From: Amycolatopsis nigrescens CSC17Ta-90
GTDB taxonomy: Bacteria > Actinomycetota > Actinomycetes > Mycobacteriales > Pseudonocardiaceae
Assembly: GCF_000384315.1 (NCBI RefSeq)
Contig: NZ_ARVW01000001.1
Span: 6,076,157-6,140,156, forward strand
Direction: 5' to 3'
DNA: 64,000 nucleotides
Part shown: piece after piece, positions 35,301 to 44,316 of the stretch
How the letters are laid out: every line of letters begins with the position of its first letter
Position numbering within the stretch: the first letter of the stretch is position 1
The notes under the pieces: generated by a model
Told to the model about the DNA's origin: nothing
Databases searched by the model: none
Seen by the model: the letters and a program-made list of their open reading frames with translations, nothing else
Translations under genes and position numbers: made by a program

Positions 35301-37067
35301 CACCATCTCCTCGTCCAGCTCGCCGACCCGCGAGCCTGGCCTGCCCTCGGTGCCCGGGGTCATCACGGTGAACAGCCCGCGGTCCGGGATGGTGCCGCCC
35401 GAGGTCACCGCCAGCCGCTGCGAGCCCGGCCTGCCGTGCAGCTCGTCGGTCACCCTGTCCCAGGTGATCCGCGGCCGCAGCTCGCCGAACTCCTCGCTCG
35501 GGTACCGGCCGGCCAGCATGTCCAGCACCGCGTGCAGGGCGTCGTCCGGCAGCGCCGCGAAGGGGGCCGAGCGCCGGACCAGCGCGGCCAGCTCGGTGAC
35601 CGTCCACGACTCCAGCGCGACCATCGCGACCACCTGCTGGGCCAGCACGTCCAGCGGGTTGCGCGGATAGCGCACCGCCTCGATGGAGCCCGACGCCATC
35701 CGTTCCGCCACCACCGCGCAGGAGACAAGGTCACCGCGGAACTTCGGGAACATCACCCCGCTGGACACCGCGCCAACCTGGTGCCCCGCCCTGCCGACGC
35801 GCTGCAGCCCGGAGGCCACCGTCGGCGGGGCCTCGATCTGCACGACCAGGTCCACCGCGCCCATGTCGATGCCCAGCTCCAGGGACGAGGTGGCGACCAC
35901 GCAGGGCAGCCGCCCGGTCTTGAGCTCCTCCTCCACCCGGGTCCGCTGTTCGCGGGACATCGAGCCGTGGTGCGCCTTGGCCACGGTGTCTTCGGTGACC
36001 TCTATGCCGACGGTCAGCCCGGACTCGCCGATCGCCTCCGCCGGATAGCGCTGCCCCGGCTGGAGCTCCGGCGTCTTCCCGGCGGCGAGCTCGTTCAGCC
36101 GCGCGGTCAGCCGCTCGGTCAGCCGGCGGGAGTTGGCGAACACGATCGTCGACCGGTGCGCCCTGATCAGCTCGAGCACCCGCTCCTCCACCGCGGGCCA
36201 GATCGACGGCCGGTTGACCGCCGCGCCGCCGATCTCCTCCTGGGTACCGATCCCGCCCTCAGCCGGCAGTTCGGGCATGGTCAGGGCGTCCATCGGCGAG
36301 GCGGGCGCGTCCAGGCTGCCCATGTCCTCGACCGGGACCTCGACCCGCACCTCGATCGTCTTGGCCAGTTTCGGCTGCACCACCCGCACCGGCCTGCCGC
36401 CACCGAGGAAGGCGCTCACCTCGTCCACCGGCCGGACGGTGGCGGAAAGGCCGATCCGCTGGGCGGGCCGCGGCAGCAGCGCGTCCAGCCGTTCCAGGGA
36501 CAGCGCCAGGTGCGCGCCGCGTTTGCCGGCGGCCACCGCGTGCACCTCGTCCACGATCACCGTCCGCACCCCGCGCAGCGACTCCCTGGCCGAGGAGGTG
36601 AGGATCAGGAACAGCGACTCCGGCGTGGTCACCAGGATGTCCGGCGGGGTCCTGGTGAAGGATCGCCGCTCGGTGGTGGTGGTGTCGCCGGTGCGCATGC
36701 CGACCTCGATCTCCGGCGGGTCGAGGCCGAGCCTCCGGGAGGCCTGTGAGATTCCGGCAAGTGGCGCGCGGAGGTTGCGCTGCACGTCCACCGCGAGCGC
36801 CTTCAGCGGGGAGACGTACAGCACCCGGCAGCGTTCGGTCGGCTTCGGCGGTGGTGGCTCCACCGCCAGCCGGTCCAGTGCCCAGAGGAACGCCGCCAAT
36901 GTCTTGCCGGAGCCGGTCGGGGCCACCACCAGCGCGTGCTGCCCGGCGTGCGCCGCGCGCCACGCGCCGGCCTGCGCGTCGGTGGGCGCGGCGAACGCCC
37001 CCGTGAACCAGTCCCTGGTCGCGGGGGAGAACAGTTCGAGCGCCGATGCAGCCACGCCGACCATCAT
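32313..37067 (-). CDS. lhr: Lhr-type superfamily 2 helicase
   Basis: A 1584-aa ATP-dependent 3'-5' helicase of the long Lhr family, implicated in DNA repair. Motif I APTGSGKT lies at 49-56, the DEVH box at 173-176, SAT and the VGRAGHQ motif VI follow, then the Lhr winged-helix and beta-barrel core and the long C-terminal region of actinobacterial Lhr. ATG at 37067 or 37064 fits; the ORF is open 36 bp further. A stretch of about 28 residues (about 1146-1173, coded by 33550-33632) between GIG and LRG is absent from the usual family pattern. It contains bases shared with the terminator loop at 12498-12520 and looks like an in-frame palindromic insert. Confidence 0.92.
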   Translation of the reverse strand: MMVGVAASALELFSPATRDWFTGAFAAPTDAQAGAWRAAHAGQHALVVAPTGSGKTLAAFLWALDRLAVEPPPPKPTERCRVLYVSPLKALAVDVQRNLRAPLAGISQASRRLGLDPPEIEVGMRTGDTTTTERRSFTRTPPDILVTTPESLFLILTSSARESLRGVRTVIVDEVHAVAAGKRGAHLALSLERLDALLPRPAQRIGLSATVRPVDEVSAFLGGGRPVRVVQPKLAKTIEVRVEVPVEDMGSLDAPASPMDALTMPELPAEGGIGTQEEIGGAAVNRPSIWPAVEERVLELIRAHRSTIVFANSRRLTERLTARLNELAAGKTPELQPGQRYPAEAIGESGLTVGIEVTEDTVAKAHHGSMSREQRTRVEEELKTGRLPCVVATSSLELGIDMGAVDLVVQIEAPPTVASGLQRVGRAGHQVGAVSSGVMFPKFRGDLVSCAVVAERMASGSIEAVRYPRNPLDVLAQQVVAMVALESWTVTELAALVRRSAPFAALPDDALHAVLDMLAGRYPSEEFGELRPRITWDRVTDELHGRPGSQRLAVTSGGTIPDRGLFTVMTPGTEGRPGSRVGELDEEMVYESRVGDTVLLGTSSWRITDITHDRVIVVPAPGEPARMPFWKGDAPGRPLELGRALGAFVRELSTLDSERAVERAAAAGLDERARTNLLGYLAEQRAATRHLPNDRTILLERFRDELGDWRVILHSPFGAQVNAPWALAIAARLRENRGVDAQVAHSDDGIVLRLPDALDSDGGEVTVTAEDVLLDPEEVEQLIVAEVGGSALFAARFRECAARSLLLPRRDPRRRSPLWQQRQRASQLLSVAAKYERFPVVLEAMRECLQDVYDVGGLRELMADVRARRVRVVEVETPSASPFARSLLFGYVGMFLYETDAPLAERRAAALSLDSSLLAELLGTEAIRELLDAEVVAEVERSLQRLDEDRHARNAEDTADLLRFLGDLTEAEAAERGVAPEWLGELESARRVIRVRIAGERRFIAIEDSGRMRDALGVALPVGVPEVFTEPVADPLGELLIRYARCRGPFPAEQAAARFGLGTAVVTGVLDRMTSDGRLVRGELSPVGRAEAGSAHPAHPGGVEYCDAAVLRRLRRASLARLRAEVEPVEPAALGRFLPSWHGIGASSEASVTDTRASPVVEADRVRVSRKTLRGAPTADDVLSVVEQLAGAPLPASAVESLILPSRLPGYYPALLDELTAAGEVTWCGCGGLAGGDGWLALAPADVADLLLPEVEENVPDTPLHRAIKSTLDGGALFFRQLVDRASPLVESPPEDAEVVAALWDLVWAGVVTGDTLGPVRAQVSGRGATHKPRRSAPRGRYARMRAGRPAMPSRTGPPTVAGRWALTPAREADPTRRTHARTEAFLERHGVLTRGALETERVTGGFSGIYKVLRGMEDSGQVIRGYVVEGLGAAQFAARGAVDRLRAVSDTGARQRDPAATGGAVVLAASDPAQPYGAALGWPAPVGGTKHRPARKAGALAVLVDGVPALYVERGGRSLLSFTEDEPSLRLAAEALSRAVREGWLGQLAVQRADGEHALTSALSEVLTQAGFRATPKGLRLRA
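33550..33632. repeat. Palindrome-derived insert in lhr
   Basis: Bases 33554-33576 are identical (23 of 23) to 12498-12520 and include the 15-bp palindrome TGCGGGacaCCCGCA. A second inverted pair GGCGCGAG / CTCGCGCC flanks 33597-33635. The encoded residues break the usual family sequence and stay in frame. Confidence 0.5.
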
Positions 37068-37234
37068 GCGTCGGGGCACCGACAGTTTCCGAGCGGGGGC
37101 CACCGGCGACCGGTCCCGACCTCGGTGAACCTGGCGCGGATCACCGTCACTTGGCGGGTCCGTACCCGTGCCCGGCCGTCAACATGGCAGCATCACGACG
37201 CGATCGTGGTACTGCGTTCGTCTGAGGGGGAGCC

Positions 37235-39112
37235 GTGCGGATCCTGTCGGTGGATCTGGGGACGTCGAACACCGTCGCCGTGCTGTCCGCGCACGGCCGT
37301 CCACCGAGAGTGGTCGAGGTGGACGGCTCGGCCACCATGCCCTCCGCGGTGTTCGCCGACGAGGACGGCACGCTGATGGTCGGCCGGGACGCCGAGCGCC
37401 GGGCACGCCTGGACCCGACCCGGTTCGAGCCCAACCCGAAGCGCCGGGTCGACGAGCAGACGCTGCTGCTCGGGGACGACGTGGTGCCGGTGAACGAGGC
37501 GCTGGCCGCGGTGCTGCGGCGGGTGCTCGAAGAGACCTCACGCCAGCTCGGCGGCGAGCAGCCCGACGAGATCAGGCTGACCCACCCGGCCCAGTGGGGA
37601 CCGGTGCGCCGCAACGTGCTGCTCTCCTCGGCCAGGCTGGCCGGCGCGACCGGCACGATCCTGCTGGTCCCCGAACCCGTCGCCGCTGCCGCCCACTTTG
37701 CGTCCTTTCCCGGCGCGTCTCTCGCCCCGGGCCAGGCGCTGGCCGTGTACGACCTTGGCGCCGGCACCTTCGACGTCGCGGTGGTCGGCGCCACCCAGAA
37801 CGGGTTCGTGGTGCTCGCCGAAGACGGCCTGCCCGACCTCGGCGGTCTCGACGTGGACCAGGCACTGCTGGTGCACGTCGGCCGCGAGGTCTCGCACCGC
37901 GACCCGCAGCGCTGGCAGCGGCTGCTGCGCCCGGAGTCCACCCCGGACCGGCGCACCCGGCGCTCGCTGCAGGAGGACGTGAAGGCCGCCAAGGAGGCGT
38001 TGTCCCGGCACCCGCAGACCGAGGTGCCGATGCCGGAGCCGTTCACCGACGTGCTGGTCACCCGCGCGGAGCTGGAGGCGCTGGTCCGGCCGGCGATGCT
38101 GCGCAGCGTGGAGCTGCTGGCCAGGACGGTGCGCTCGGCCGGGCTGGCCCCGGCGAACCTCGGCGGGATCTACCTGGTCGGCGGTTCGAGCAGGCTGCCG
38201 CTGGTCGGCAGCATGATCGCGGAGAAGCTGGGCGTGGTGCCGTCGAGCCTGGACCAGCCGGAGACCGCGGTCGCGCTCGGTGCGCACCACGTCGCCGCGG
38301 ACGGCATCAGCATGCGCACCCAGAACGTGGCGGGCCAGGTCGCGAATGCCGGACCAGGCGTGGCGCCGGCGCAGACCGGCCCGCACACCCCGCCGCCGAT
38401 GGCCACGCGGCAGGGTGGCTACCCGCCCGCGCCGCCGCAGTACCCGCCCGGCGGGTTTCCCGGCGGCGGCCCGCAGGCGCCCTCGAACTTCCCGAGCTAC
38501 CCGGTGGCCGGCGGCGCCAAGACCGGCGGGAACCGCCGCAAGCTGCTGATCGGGATCGCGGCTGCGGTGGTGGTGCTGCTCGGGGCCGGTGCGGCGATCT
38601 TCTTCACCAGCACGTCCTCGGCGACCACCTACACCGCGGCGGAATGCCAGCAGCCGGGCAGCCCCGACGACAAGGGCTTCACCGGCTGCCTGCGCCAGCT
38701 GGCCGGCAAGATCGCGGACGAGGCCCAGTGCGGCGCGGGGATGGGCAACGGGCAGATCGCGCCGCCGGCTGGGGAGGACTTCGGGGTGGCGGCCACCTGC
38801 TCGGCACCCGCGCTGGCCGGCGCGCAGCTCAGCTACGTGCACGGGCATTCGGCGGCCTCGCTCAAGGAGTACACCGACCGGCTGCTCGCCTCGGCCGGCG
38901 GGGACCGGGTGGAGGCGGAATGGAAGGGCAACGGGCTGCAGGGCCGGTACGCCACCGCCGCCGGGAAGACCTCGTCGGTGCTCGTCTTCACCGCGTCGGA
39001 CCGGCCGCTGGCCGGGATCATCTACCAGGTCAACGGCACCGATCAGCCGACCGCGAGCAGCCCGTCGGACCTGGCCGACTACTTCGAGCGGACCGTGCAG
39101 CCCGGCGACTGA
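37235..39112 (+). CDS. Membrane-anchored Hsp70-family protein with extracytoplasmic domain
   Basis: A 625-aa chimera. Residues 1-350 form a short Hsp70/actin-like ATPase (phosphate 1 motif VDLGTSNTVAVL, phosphate 2 AVYDLGAGTFDVAVV, adenosine motif GGIYLVGGSSRLPL). No peptide-binding domain follows. Instead a Pro/Gly-rich linker (about 380-430) leads to one membrane helix (about 437-457, LLIGIAAAVVVLLGAG) and an extracytoplasmic domain with four cysteines to residue 625. GTG at 37235 has a GAGGGGG Shine-Dalgarno. It could be a cell-surface or septal ATPase-sensor, but no function is known. Divergent from lhr (167 bp apart), so co-regulation is unclear. Confidence 0.85.
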   Translation: MRILSVDLGTSNTVAVLSAHGRPPRVVEVDGSATMPSAVFADEDGTLMVGRDAERRARLDPTRFEPNPKRRVDEQTLLLGDDVVPVNEALAAVLRRVLEETSRQLGGEQPDEIRLTHPAQWGPVRRNVLLSSARLAGATGTILLVPEPVAAAAHFASFPGASLAPGQALAVYDLGAGTFDVAVVGATQNGFVVLAEDGLPDLGGLDVDQALLVHVGREVSHRDPQRWQRLLRPESTPDRRTRRSLQEDVKAAKEALSRHPQTEVPMPEPFTDVLVTRAELEALVRPAMLRSVELLARTVRSAGLAPANLGGIYLVGGSSRLPLVGSMIAEKLGVVPSSLDQPETAVALGAHHVAADGISMRTQNVAGQVANAGPGVAPAQTGPHTPPPMATRQGGYPPAPPQYPPGGFPGGGPQAPSNFPSYPVAGGAKTGGNRRKLLIGIAAAVVVLLGAGAAIFFTSTSSATTYTAAECQQPGSPDDKGFTGCLRQLAGKIADEAQCGAGMGNGQIAPPAGEDFGVAATCSAPALAGAQLSYVHGHSAASLKEYTDRLLASAGGDRVEAEWKGNGLQGRYATAAGKTSSVLVFTASDRPLAGIIYQVNGTDQPTASSPSDLADYFERTVQPGD

Positions 39113-39121
39113 ACCCCGGGC

Positions 39122-39205
39122 TCAGCGGCGCCGGTAGTTGCGCAGCAGGACCACCAGCGCGCCGGCCACGCAGGCGATCGAGGCGAGGGACAGTGCGGTG
39201 GACAT
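39122..39205 (-). CDS. Candidate 27-aa single-pass membrane protein
   Basis: The frame reads MSTALSLASIACVAGALVVL followed by LRNYRRR and TGA. One membrane helix with a basic C-terminal tail is the standard design of actinobacterial microproteins. GGAGG occurs just before the ATG, with unusually short spacing. It lies antisense-oriented between the Hsp70-like gene and DUF3046. No homologue is known to me. It could be chance. Confidence 0.4.
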   Translation of the reverse strand: MSTALSLASIACVAGALVVLLRNYRRR

Positions 39206-39247
39206 GCCTCCACGGTACGTCCATCCGCTCGACTAGGCTGGCCGTCG

Positions 39248-39442
39248 ATGCGTATCACGGTGTTCCGGCGGTTGATGGCGGACGAGTTCGGGGCGGGCCG
39301 GGCGGAATCCCTTGCCATGGACCACGTGCTCAGCGACCTCGGCGGCCGCACGGTGGACCAGGCGCTGGCCGCGGGGGTGCCCGTCAAGCAGATCTGGCGT
39401 GCGGTCTGCGCGGCGTTCGAGGTGCCCGCTGAACGCCGGTGA
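39248..39442 (+). CDS. DUF3046 protein upstream of recA
   Basis: A 64-aa protein of the DUF3046 family (MRITVFRRLMADEFGAGRAE, then AMDHVLSDLGGRTVDQALAAG and VWRAV-like end). This family lies immediately upstream of recA in most actinobacteria, as Rv2738c does in M. tuberculosis. Function unknown; the conservation of the linkage suggests a role around DNA repair. It is separated from recA by 226 bp that contain the SOS box, so it is probably not induced with recA. Confidence 0.9.
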   Translation: MRITVFRRLMADEFGAGRAESLAMDHVLSDLGGRTVDQALAAGVPVKQIWRAVCAAFEVPAERR

Positions 39443-39521
39443 AGGCACCGAACGGCACCGATCTCGTCCGGCGGAGAAAAGATCCGGGAAATCCTACCCG
39501 GTGGGTGTGTCACTTCCGACC

Positions 39522-39537
39522 TCGAACAAGTGTTCGT
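39522..39537. promoter_or_regulatory. SOS box upstream of recA
   Basis: TCGAAC-AAGT-GTTCGT matches the actinobacterial LexA consensus except for the last base. It lies 132 bp before the recA ATG, similar to its place in mycobacteria. Confidence 0.85.
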
Positions 39538-39668
39538 CTATGGTGTTGTGCACACCGGGGCCAGCTGTCCACAGATCGCCGCCGAGACCTGGAATTGTCG
39601 GTCCCCGTCCGTAGCGTCGGACCCGAAGAACTTCCGAACAAGCGCCAACCAGACTGAGGTGGGTTTTC

Positions 39669-40721
39669 ATGGCACCAGCAGCACCGGACCGGGACAAGGC
39701 ACTCGAGCTTGCCCTGGCACAGATCGACAAGCAGTACGGCAAGGGCTCGGTGATGCGCCTCGGCGAGGAGGGCCGCGCCCCGATCGCGGTGATCCCGACC
39801 GGTGCCATCGCGCTGGACGTCGCACTCGGCATCGGCGGTCTGCCCCGCGGCCGCGTGGTGGAGGTCTACGGCCCGGAGTCCTCCGGTAAGACCACGGTCG
39901 CGCTGCATGCGGTGGCCAACGCGCAGAAGGCGGGCGGGATCGCCGCGTTCATCGACGCGGAGCACGCGCTGGACCCGGAGTACGCCAAGGCGCTCGGCGT
40001 TGACACCGACGCGCTGCTGGTCTCCCAGCCGGACACCGGTGAGCAGGCGCTGGAGATCGCGGACATGCTGATCCGCTCCGGCGCGCTGGACATCCTGGTG
40101 ATCGACTCGGTGGCCGCGCTCGTGCCGCGCGCCGAGATCGAGGGCGAGATGGGTGACAACCACGTCGGCCTCCAGGCCAGGCTGATGAGCCAGGCGCTGC
40201 GGAAGATCACCGGTGCGATGAGCAGCTCGGGCACCACCGCGATCTTCATCAACCAGTTGCGCGAGAAGATCGGCGTCATGTTCGGCTCCCCGGAGACCAC
40301 CACGGGTGGCAAGGCGCTGAAGTTCTACGCCTCGGTCCGGCTGGACGTTCGCCGCATCGAGACGCTCAAGGACGGCGGCGAGCCGGTCGGCAACCGCACC
40401 AGGGTCAAGGTCGTGAAGAACAAGGTCGCCCCGCCGTTCAAGCAGGCCGAGTTCGACATTCTTTACGGCAAGGGCGTCTCCCGCGAGGGTTCGCTCATCG
40501 ACATGGGCGTGGACCAGGGCATCCTGCGCAAGTCCGGTGCCTGGTACACCTACGAGGGCGACCAGCTCGGCCAGGGCAAGGAGAACGCCCGCCGCTTCCT
40601 GCTGGAGAACCCGGACGTGGCCAACGAGATCGAGAAGATGATCAAGGAGAAGCTCGGCATCGGCGCGAAACTGGACGCCGACCCGGCCGAAGCCGCCGTA
40701 CCCGCTCCGGTCGACTTCTGA
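39669..40721 (+). CDS. recA: Recombinase RecA
   Basis: A 350-aa DNA-dependent ATPase for homologous recombination and LexA cleavage. Landmarks: Walker [10 protein letters not shown], Walker [13 protein letters not shown], the L2 loop region [16 protein letters not shown], and a C-terminal acidic tail. Length matches intein-free actinobacterial RecA; no intein is inserted. ATG at 39669. It is followed after 177 bp by recX. A GC hairpin at 40786-40806 is located between the two genes, and an SOS box precedes recA. Confidence 0.98.
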   Translation: MAPAAPDRDKALELALAQIDKQYGKGSVMRLGEEGRAPIAVIPTGAIALDVALGIGGLPRGRVVEVYGPESSGKTTVALHAVANAQKAGGIAAFIDAEHALDPEYAKALGVDTDALLVSQPDTGEQALEIADMLIRSGALDILVIDSVAALVPRAEIEGEMGDNHVGLQARLMSQALRKITGAMSSSGTTAIFINQLREKIGVMFGSPETTTGGKALKFYASVRLDVRRIETLKDGGEPVGNRTRVKVVKNKVAPPFKQAEFDILYGKGVSREGSLIDMGVDQGILRKSGAWYTYEGDQLGQGKENARRFLLENPDVANEIEKMIKEKLGIGAKLDADPAEAAVPAPVDF

Positions 40722-40785
40722 TCTTCTGATCTTGGGCGGAGTGTGCTCGCGGAGTGCGCTCGCCAGGGGATCATCCGTGATGGTT

Positions 40786-40806
40786 TCTGGGGGCCGAGCC
40801 CCCAGA
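40786..40806 (+). terminator. Hairpin between recA and recX
   Basis: TCTGGGGGC (40786-40794) pairs with GCCCCCAGA (40798-40806) around CGA. It is a strong GC stem 65 bp after the recA stop; it may cut the recA transcript partially before recX. Confidence 0.55.
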
Positions 40807-40898
40807 CCCCCACGGTGCGAGCTCCTCGCCCTGCGGGAGTGGGCGCGTGGGGGGAGACCAGCGGGTGGTTGAGGTTTGGTGAATTCGGTGGAGTGGGT

Positions 40899-41435
40899 AT
40901 GGCGAAGGTGAATCCGGAGGAGTTGCCGCCGGAGGAGAGGGCGAAGAAGGCCAAGGAGGTCTGTTTCGACCTGCTCGCGGCCCGGCCGCGGACCAAGGAC
41001 GAACTGCGGCAGGCCTTGCGCCGTAAGGGCTTCGACGAGGAAACCCGGGAAACGCTGCTCGGCAAGCTGGACCGGGCCGGTCTGGTCGACGACGCTGCGT
41101 TCGCGGAGCTGTGGGTACGTACCCGCCACACCAACCAGGGACTCTCCAGAACGGCACTGGTCAACGAGCTCAAGCGCAAGGGCGTGGATGCCGAGATCGC
41201 GGTGGAGGCCGCGGGCGAGGTCGATCGTGACGCGGAAGAAGAACGCGCCCGCGAGCTGGTGCGCAAACGGATGCGCTCGATGACCTCGCTCGACGAGGAG
41301 ACCGCCACCAGGCGGCTGCTCGGCATGCTCGCCCGCAAGGGCTACCCCTCGGGCCTCTGCTACACGGTGGTCCGCGAGGAACTCCGGCAGGCCGGCGCCG
41401 AAGCCACCATGCTTGACGACGTGGTACCGGAATAA
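40899..41435 (+). CDS. recX: RecA regulator RecX
   Basis: A 178-aa helical protein that binds and restrains RecA filaments. Pattern: CFDLLAARPRTKDELRQALRRKGF, then LVDDAAFAELWVRTRHTNQGLSRTALVNEL split across helices, and the C-terminal repeat LLGMLARKGYPSGLCYTVVREEL. ATG at 40899 is chosen as the first start after the intergenic hairpin; the frame is open to 40743 across the hairpin. Same strand as recA. Confidence 0.93.
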   Translation: MAKVNPEELPPEERAKKAKEVCFDLLAARPRTKDELRQALRRKGFDEETRETLLGKLDRAGLVDDAAFAELWVRTRHTNQGLSRTALVNELKRKGVDAEIAVEAAGEVDRDAEEERARELVRKRMRSMTSLDEETATRRLLGMLARKGYPSGLCYTVVREELRQAGAEATMLDDVVPE

Positions 41436-41447
41436 CCGGGAGCAGCC

Positions 41448-41780
41448 GTGCTCGTCCTGCGCTCCCTCGTGCTGTTCGGCCTGGCCGCGCTGTTCGAGAT
41501 CGGCGGGGCCTGGCTGATCTGGCAGGGCGTGCGGGAACACCGCGGCTGGGTCTGGATCGGTGCTGGGGTGGCCGCGCTCGGGCTGTACGGGTTCGTGGCC
41601 ACCCTGCAGCCGGACGCGAACTTCGGCCGCATCCTGGCCGCCTACGGTGGTGTCTTCGTCGCGGGCTCGCTGGCGTGGGGCATGGTCGCCGACGGCTACC
41701 GGCCGGACTCCTACGACGTCATCGGCGCCCTGATCTGTCTGGCCGGAGTCGCCGTCATCATGTACGCGCCTCGCGGGTGA
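41448..41780 (+). CDS. YnfA/UPF0060 family membrane protein
   Basis: A 110-aa protein of four membrane helices, UPF0060 (YnfA) family: [57 protein letters not shown] and [20 protein letters not shown]. Family members resemble small multidrug resistance proteins and may act as exporters. GTG at 41448 follows recX by 12 bp, so co-transcription is likely. Convergent with eda (6 bp apart). Confidence 0.92.
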   Translation: MLVLRSLVLFGLAALFEIGGAWLIWQGVREHRGWVWIGAGVAALGLYGFVATLQPDANFGRILAAYGGVFVAGSLAWGMVADGYRPDSYDVIGALICLAGVAVIMYAPRG

Positions 41781-41786
41781 GCCCGG

Positions 41787-42410
41787 CTAGGCGATCCCCG
41801 CGGCCTGCATGGCGAGCGCCTCCACCCGGCCGAAGTCCTTGGCGGACAAGGCATCCTTCGGTGTCAGCCAGGAACCGCCTACGCAGCCGACGTTCGGCAG
41901 CGCCAGATAGCCCGCCGCGGTCCCCGGGGTGATCCCGCCCGTCGGGCAGAACCGCAGGCCCGGCAGCGGGCCTCCGATCGAGCGCAGGAAGTCGATGCCG
42001 CCACTGGCCTCTGCCGGGAAGAACTTGAGCGCGTCGAGGCCGCGCTCGGCCAGCCGCATCGCCTCCGACACCGTCGCGGCGCCGGGCAGGAACGGCAGCC
42101 CGGTCTCGAAAGCCGCCTCCAGCACCGCGTCCGTGCTGCCCGGGGTGACCAGGAACCCGGCGCCGGCTTCGGCCGCGCGCCGGGCCTGCTCCGGTGAGGT
42201 GACCGTGCCGGCGCCGACCACGATGCCGGGCACCTCCCCGGCCACCCGCTCGATCGCGTCCAGCGCGACCGGGGTCCGCAGGGTCACCTCGATCGCCCTG
42301 ATCCCGCCGGCGAGCAGCGCCTCGGCGACCGGCACCGCGTCGGCGGCGTCGGTCAGCACCACCACGGGCAGGACGGGGGACAGGTCGAGCAGATCGGACC
42401 CGGTGGTCAC
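41787..42410 (-). CDS. eda: KDPG/KHG aldolase (Entner-Doudoroff)
   Basis: A 207-aa TIM-barrel class I aldolase that splits 2-keto-3-deoxy-6-phosphogluconate to pyruvate and glyceraldehyde 3-phosphate. The catalytic Glu is in AIEVTLRT, the Schiff-base Lys in LDALKFFPAE, and phosphate binding is FCPTGGI. GTG at 42410 has a GGAGG Shine-Dalgarno. It is 37 bp downstream of edd on the same strand, so the two make an Entner-Doudoroff unit. Confidence 0.95.
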   Translation of the reverse strand: MTTGSDLLDLSPVLPVVVLTDAADAVPVAEALLAGGIRAIEVTLRTPVALDAIERVAGEVPGIVVGAGTVTSPEQARRAAEAGAGFLVTPGSTDAVLEAAFETGLPFLPGAATVSEAMRLAERGLDALKFFPAEASGGIDFLRSIGGPLPGLRFCPTGGITPGTAAGYLALPNVGCVGGSWLTPKDALSAKDFGRVEALAMQAAGIA

Positions 42411-42447
42411 GCCGGCACCTCCAGTGTTGTGAGAACTGCCTTGATTC

Positions 42448-44316
42448 TTACCTACGTGCCCGCGCGGGTGCGCCGAAGTGCCCCGGTGTGAGCTGGCCGA
42501 AGACACTCGCGCCCTGATCGGCCGGGCCGACCGCGCGGCGCAGCGCGGTGAACAGCTCCCGGCCGGTCCCCGTCCAGGCTGCCTCGCCCGGCGGCGAGTC
42601 CACCAGCTCACGCCCGTTCAGCTCGTGTTCGCCGACCAGCACGTCGAGCCTGCCGGCGCCGGCGTCGAGCAGGATCGGGTCGCCGTCCGCGATCCGCGCG
42701 ATCGGGCCACCGGACGCGGCCTCCGGGGTCAGCTGGATGGCGGCCGGGACCTTGCCGGACGCGCCGGACATCCGGCCGTCGGTGACCAGTGCCACCTGGT
42801 GCCCGCGATCCATCAGCACGCCGAGCGCGGGGGTCAGCCCGTGCAGCTCCGGCATCCCGTTGGCCCCCGGCCCCTGGTTGCGGATCACCACGACCACGTC
42901 CCGGTCCAGCTCACCGGCGCGGAAGGCGAGGTCGAACTGCTCCTGGCCGGTGAACACCCTGGCTGGGGCGTGCACTCGGCGATGCCCGGGTGCCACCGCG
43001 GACACCTTCATCACCGCGCGGCCGAGGTTGCCGGACAGCATCCGCAACCCGCCGTCCGGCGCGAACGGGCGCTCCGCGGGCCGTAGCACCGTCTCGTCCA
43101 GGCTGCGCGTGGGCACGTCGCGCCAGACCAGCCCGTCGTCGCCAAGGATCGGCTCCTGCCGGTAGCGGTGCAGCCCGTCCCCGGCCACGGTCCGCACGTC
43201 CTCGTGCAGCAGCCCGGCGTCCAGCAGGGTGCCGACCAGGAACTGCACCCCGCCCGCCGCGTGGAAGTGGTTGATGTCCGCGCTGCCGTTCGGGTACACG
43301 TTCGCCAGCAGCGGCACGACCGCGGAAAGCTCGGCGAAGTCGTCCCAGGTGAGCTGGATGCCGGCGGCCGCCGCGACCGCCACCAGGTGCAGGGTGTGGT
43401 TGGTCGAGCCGCCGGTAGCCAGCAGCGAGACCACGCCGTTGACCACCGAGCGCTCGTCCACCACCTCCGCGATCGGCGTGTAGTGCTCGTTCCGGGAGAG
43501 TTCGACGATCCGCCTGCCCGCCTGCTCGGTCAGCGCCCGCCGCAGCGGTGAGCCGGGGTGCACGAAGCTGGCGCCGGGCAGGTGCAGGCCCATCACCTCG
43601 ACCACCATCTGGTTCGAGTTCGCAGTGCCGTAGAAGGTGCAGGTGCCCGCCGAGTGGTAGGACGCGGACTCGGCCTCCAGCAGGTCCTCCCTGCTCGCTT
43701 TGCCCTCCGCGAAGAGCTGGCGGATCCTCGCCTTTTCCTTGTTCTGCAGGCCGGAGCTCATCGGCCCGGCCGGCACCAGGATGGCGGGCAGGTGGCCGAA
43801 CGCGAGTGCGCCGATCAGCAGCCCCGGCACAATCTTGTCGCAGACGCCGAGCAGCAGCGCGCCGTCGAACATCTCGTGCGACAGCGCGATCCCGGTGGCC
43901 ATCGCGATCACCTCGCGGCTGAACAGCGAGAGCTCCATCCCGGCCCGGCCCTGGGTGATGCCGTCGCACATCGCGGGCACTCCGCCGGCGAACTGGGCGA
44001 CCCCGCCCGCTTCCCGCGCCGCGTCCTTGAGCCACGCCGGGTATTCGTGCAACGGCTGGTGCGCGGAGAGCAGATCGTTGTAGGCCGACACGATGGCGAT
44101 ACCGGGCTTGCGCAGCCCGCGGATCGCGAGCCGGTCGGAACCCTCGCAGGCGGCGAACCCGTGCGCGAGGTTGCTGCAGGCCATTCCGGCGCGAACCGGC
44201 CCCTGGCTCCTGGTCGCGGCGGTGCGTGCCAGATAGGCGGAGCGACCGTCCGCGCTGCGTGCCGCGATCCGGGCGGTGACTTCGGCAATGACAGGGTGGA
44301 CGGGGTGGACTTGCAT
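42448..44316 (-). CDS. edd: 6-Phosphogluconate dehydratase (Entner-Doudoroff)
   Basis: A 622-aa [Fe-S] dehydratase of the IlvD/Edd family that makes KDPG from 6-phosphogluconate. Cluster cysteines are visible in [10 protein letters not shown] (C117), [10 protein letters not shown] (C159) and the [14 protein letters not shown] segment. ATG at 44316 has the Shine-Dalgarno GGAGG. The frame is open for 177 bp upstream but that part encodes nothing family-like. A promoter (44431-44459) is present. Together with eda it gives a full ED pathway branch from 6-phosphogluconate; a zwf gene is not in the window. Confidence 0.95.
   Translation of the reverse strand: MQVHPVHPVIAEVTARIAARSADGRSAYLARTAATRSQGPVRAGMACSNLAHGFAACEGSDRLAIRGLRKPGIAIVSAYNDLLSAHQPLHEYPAWLKDAAREAGGVAQFAGGVPAMCDGITQGRAGMELSLFSREVIAMATGIALSHEMFDGALLLGVCDKIVPGLLIGALAFGHLPAILVPAGPMSSGLQNKEKARIRQLFAEGKASREDLLEAESASYHSAGTCTFYGTANSNQMVVEVMGLHLPGASFVHPGSPLRRALTEQAGRRIVELSRNEHYTPIAEVVDERSVVNGVVSLLATGGSTNHTLHLVAVAAAAGIQLTWDDFAELSAVVPLLANVYPNGSADINHFHAAGGVQFLVGTLLDAGLLHEDVRTVAGDGLHRYRQEPILGDDGLVWRDVPTRSLDETVLRPAERPFAPDGGLRMLSGNLGRAVMKVSAVAPGHRRVHAPARVFTGQEQFDLAFRAGELDRDVVVVIRNQGPGANGMPELHGLTPALGVLMDRGHQVALVTDGRMSGASGKVPAAIQLTPEAASGGPIARIADGDPILLDAGAGRLDVLVGEHELNGRELVDSPPGEAAWTGTGRELFTALRRAVGPADQGASVFGQLTPGHFGAPARARR

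Noticed and set aside
34833..36749. Long open frame antisense to lhr
   Set aside because: Arg/Gly/His-rich translation without domain; lhr motifs on the other strand are clear.
40740..40898. N-terminal extension of recX across the intergenic hairpin
   Set aside because: The extension has no RecX similarity and contains the hairpin; ATG 40899 gives the family length.
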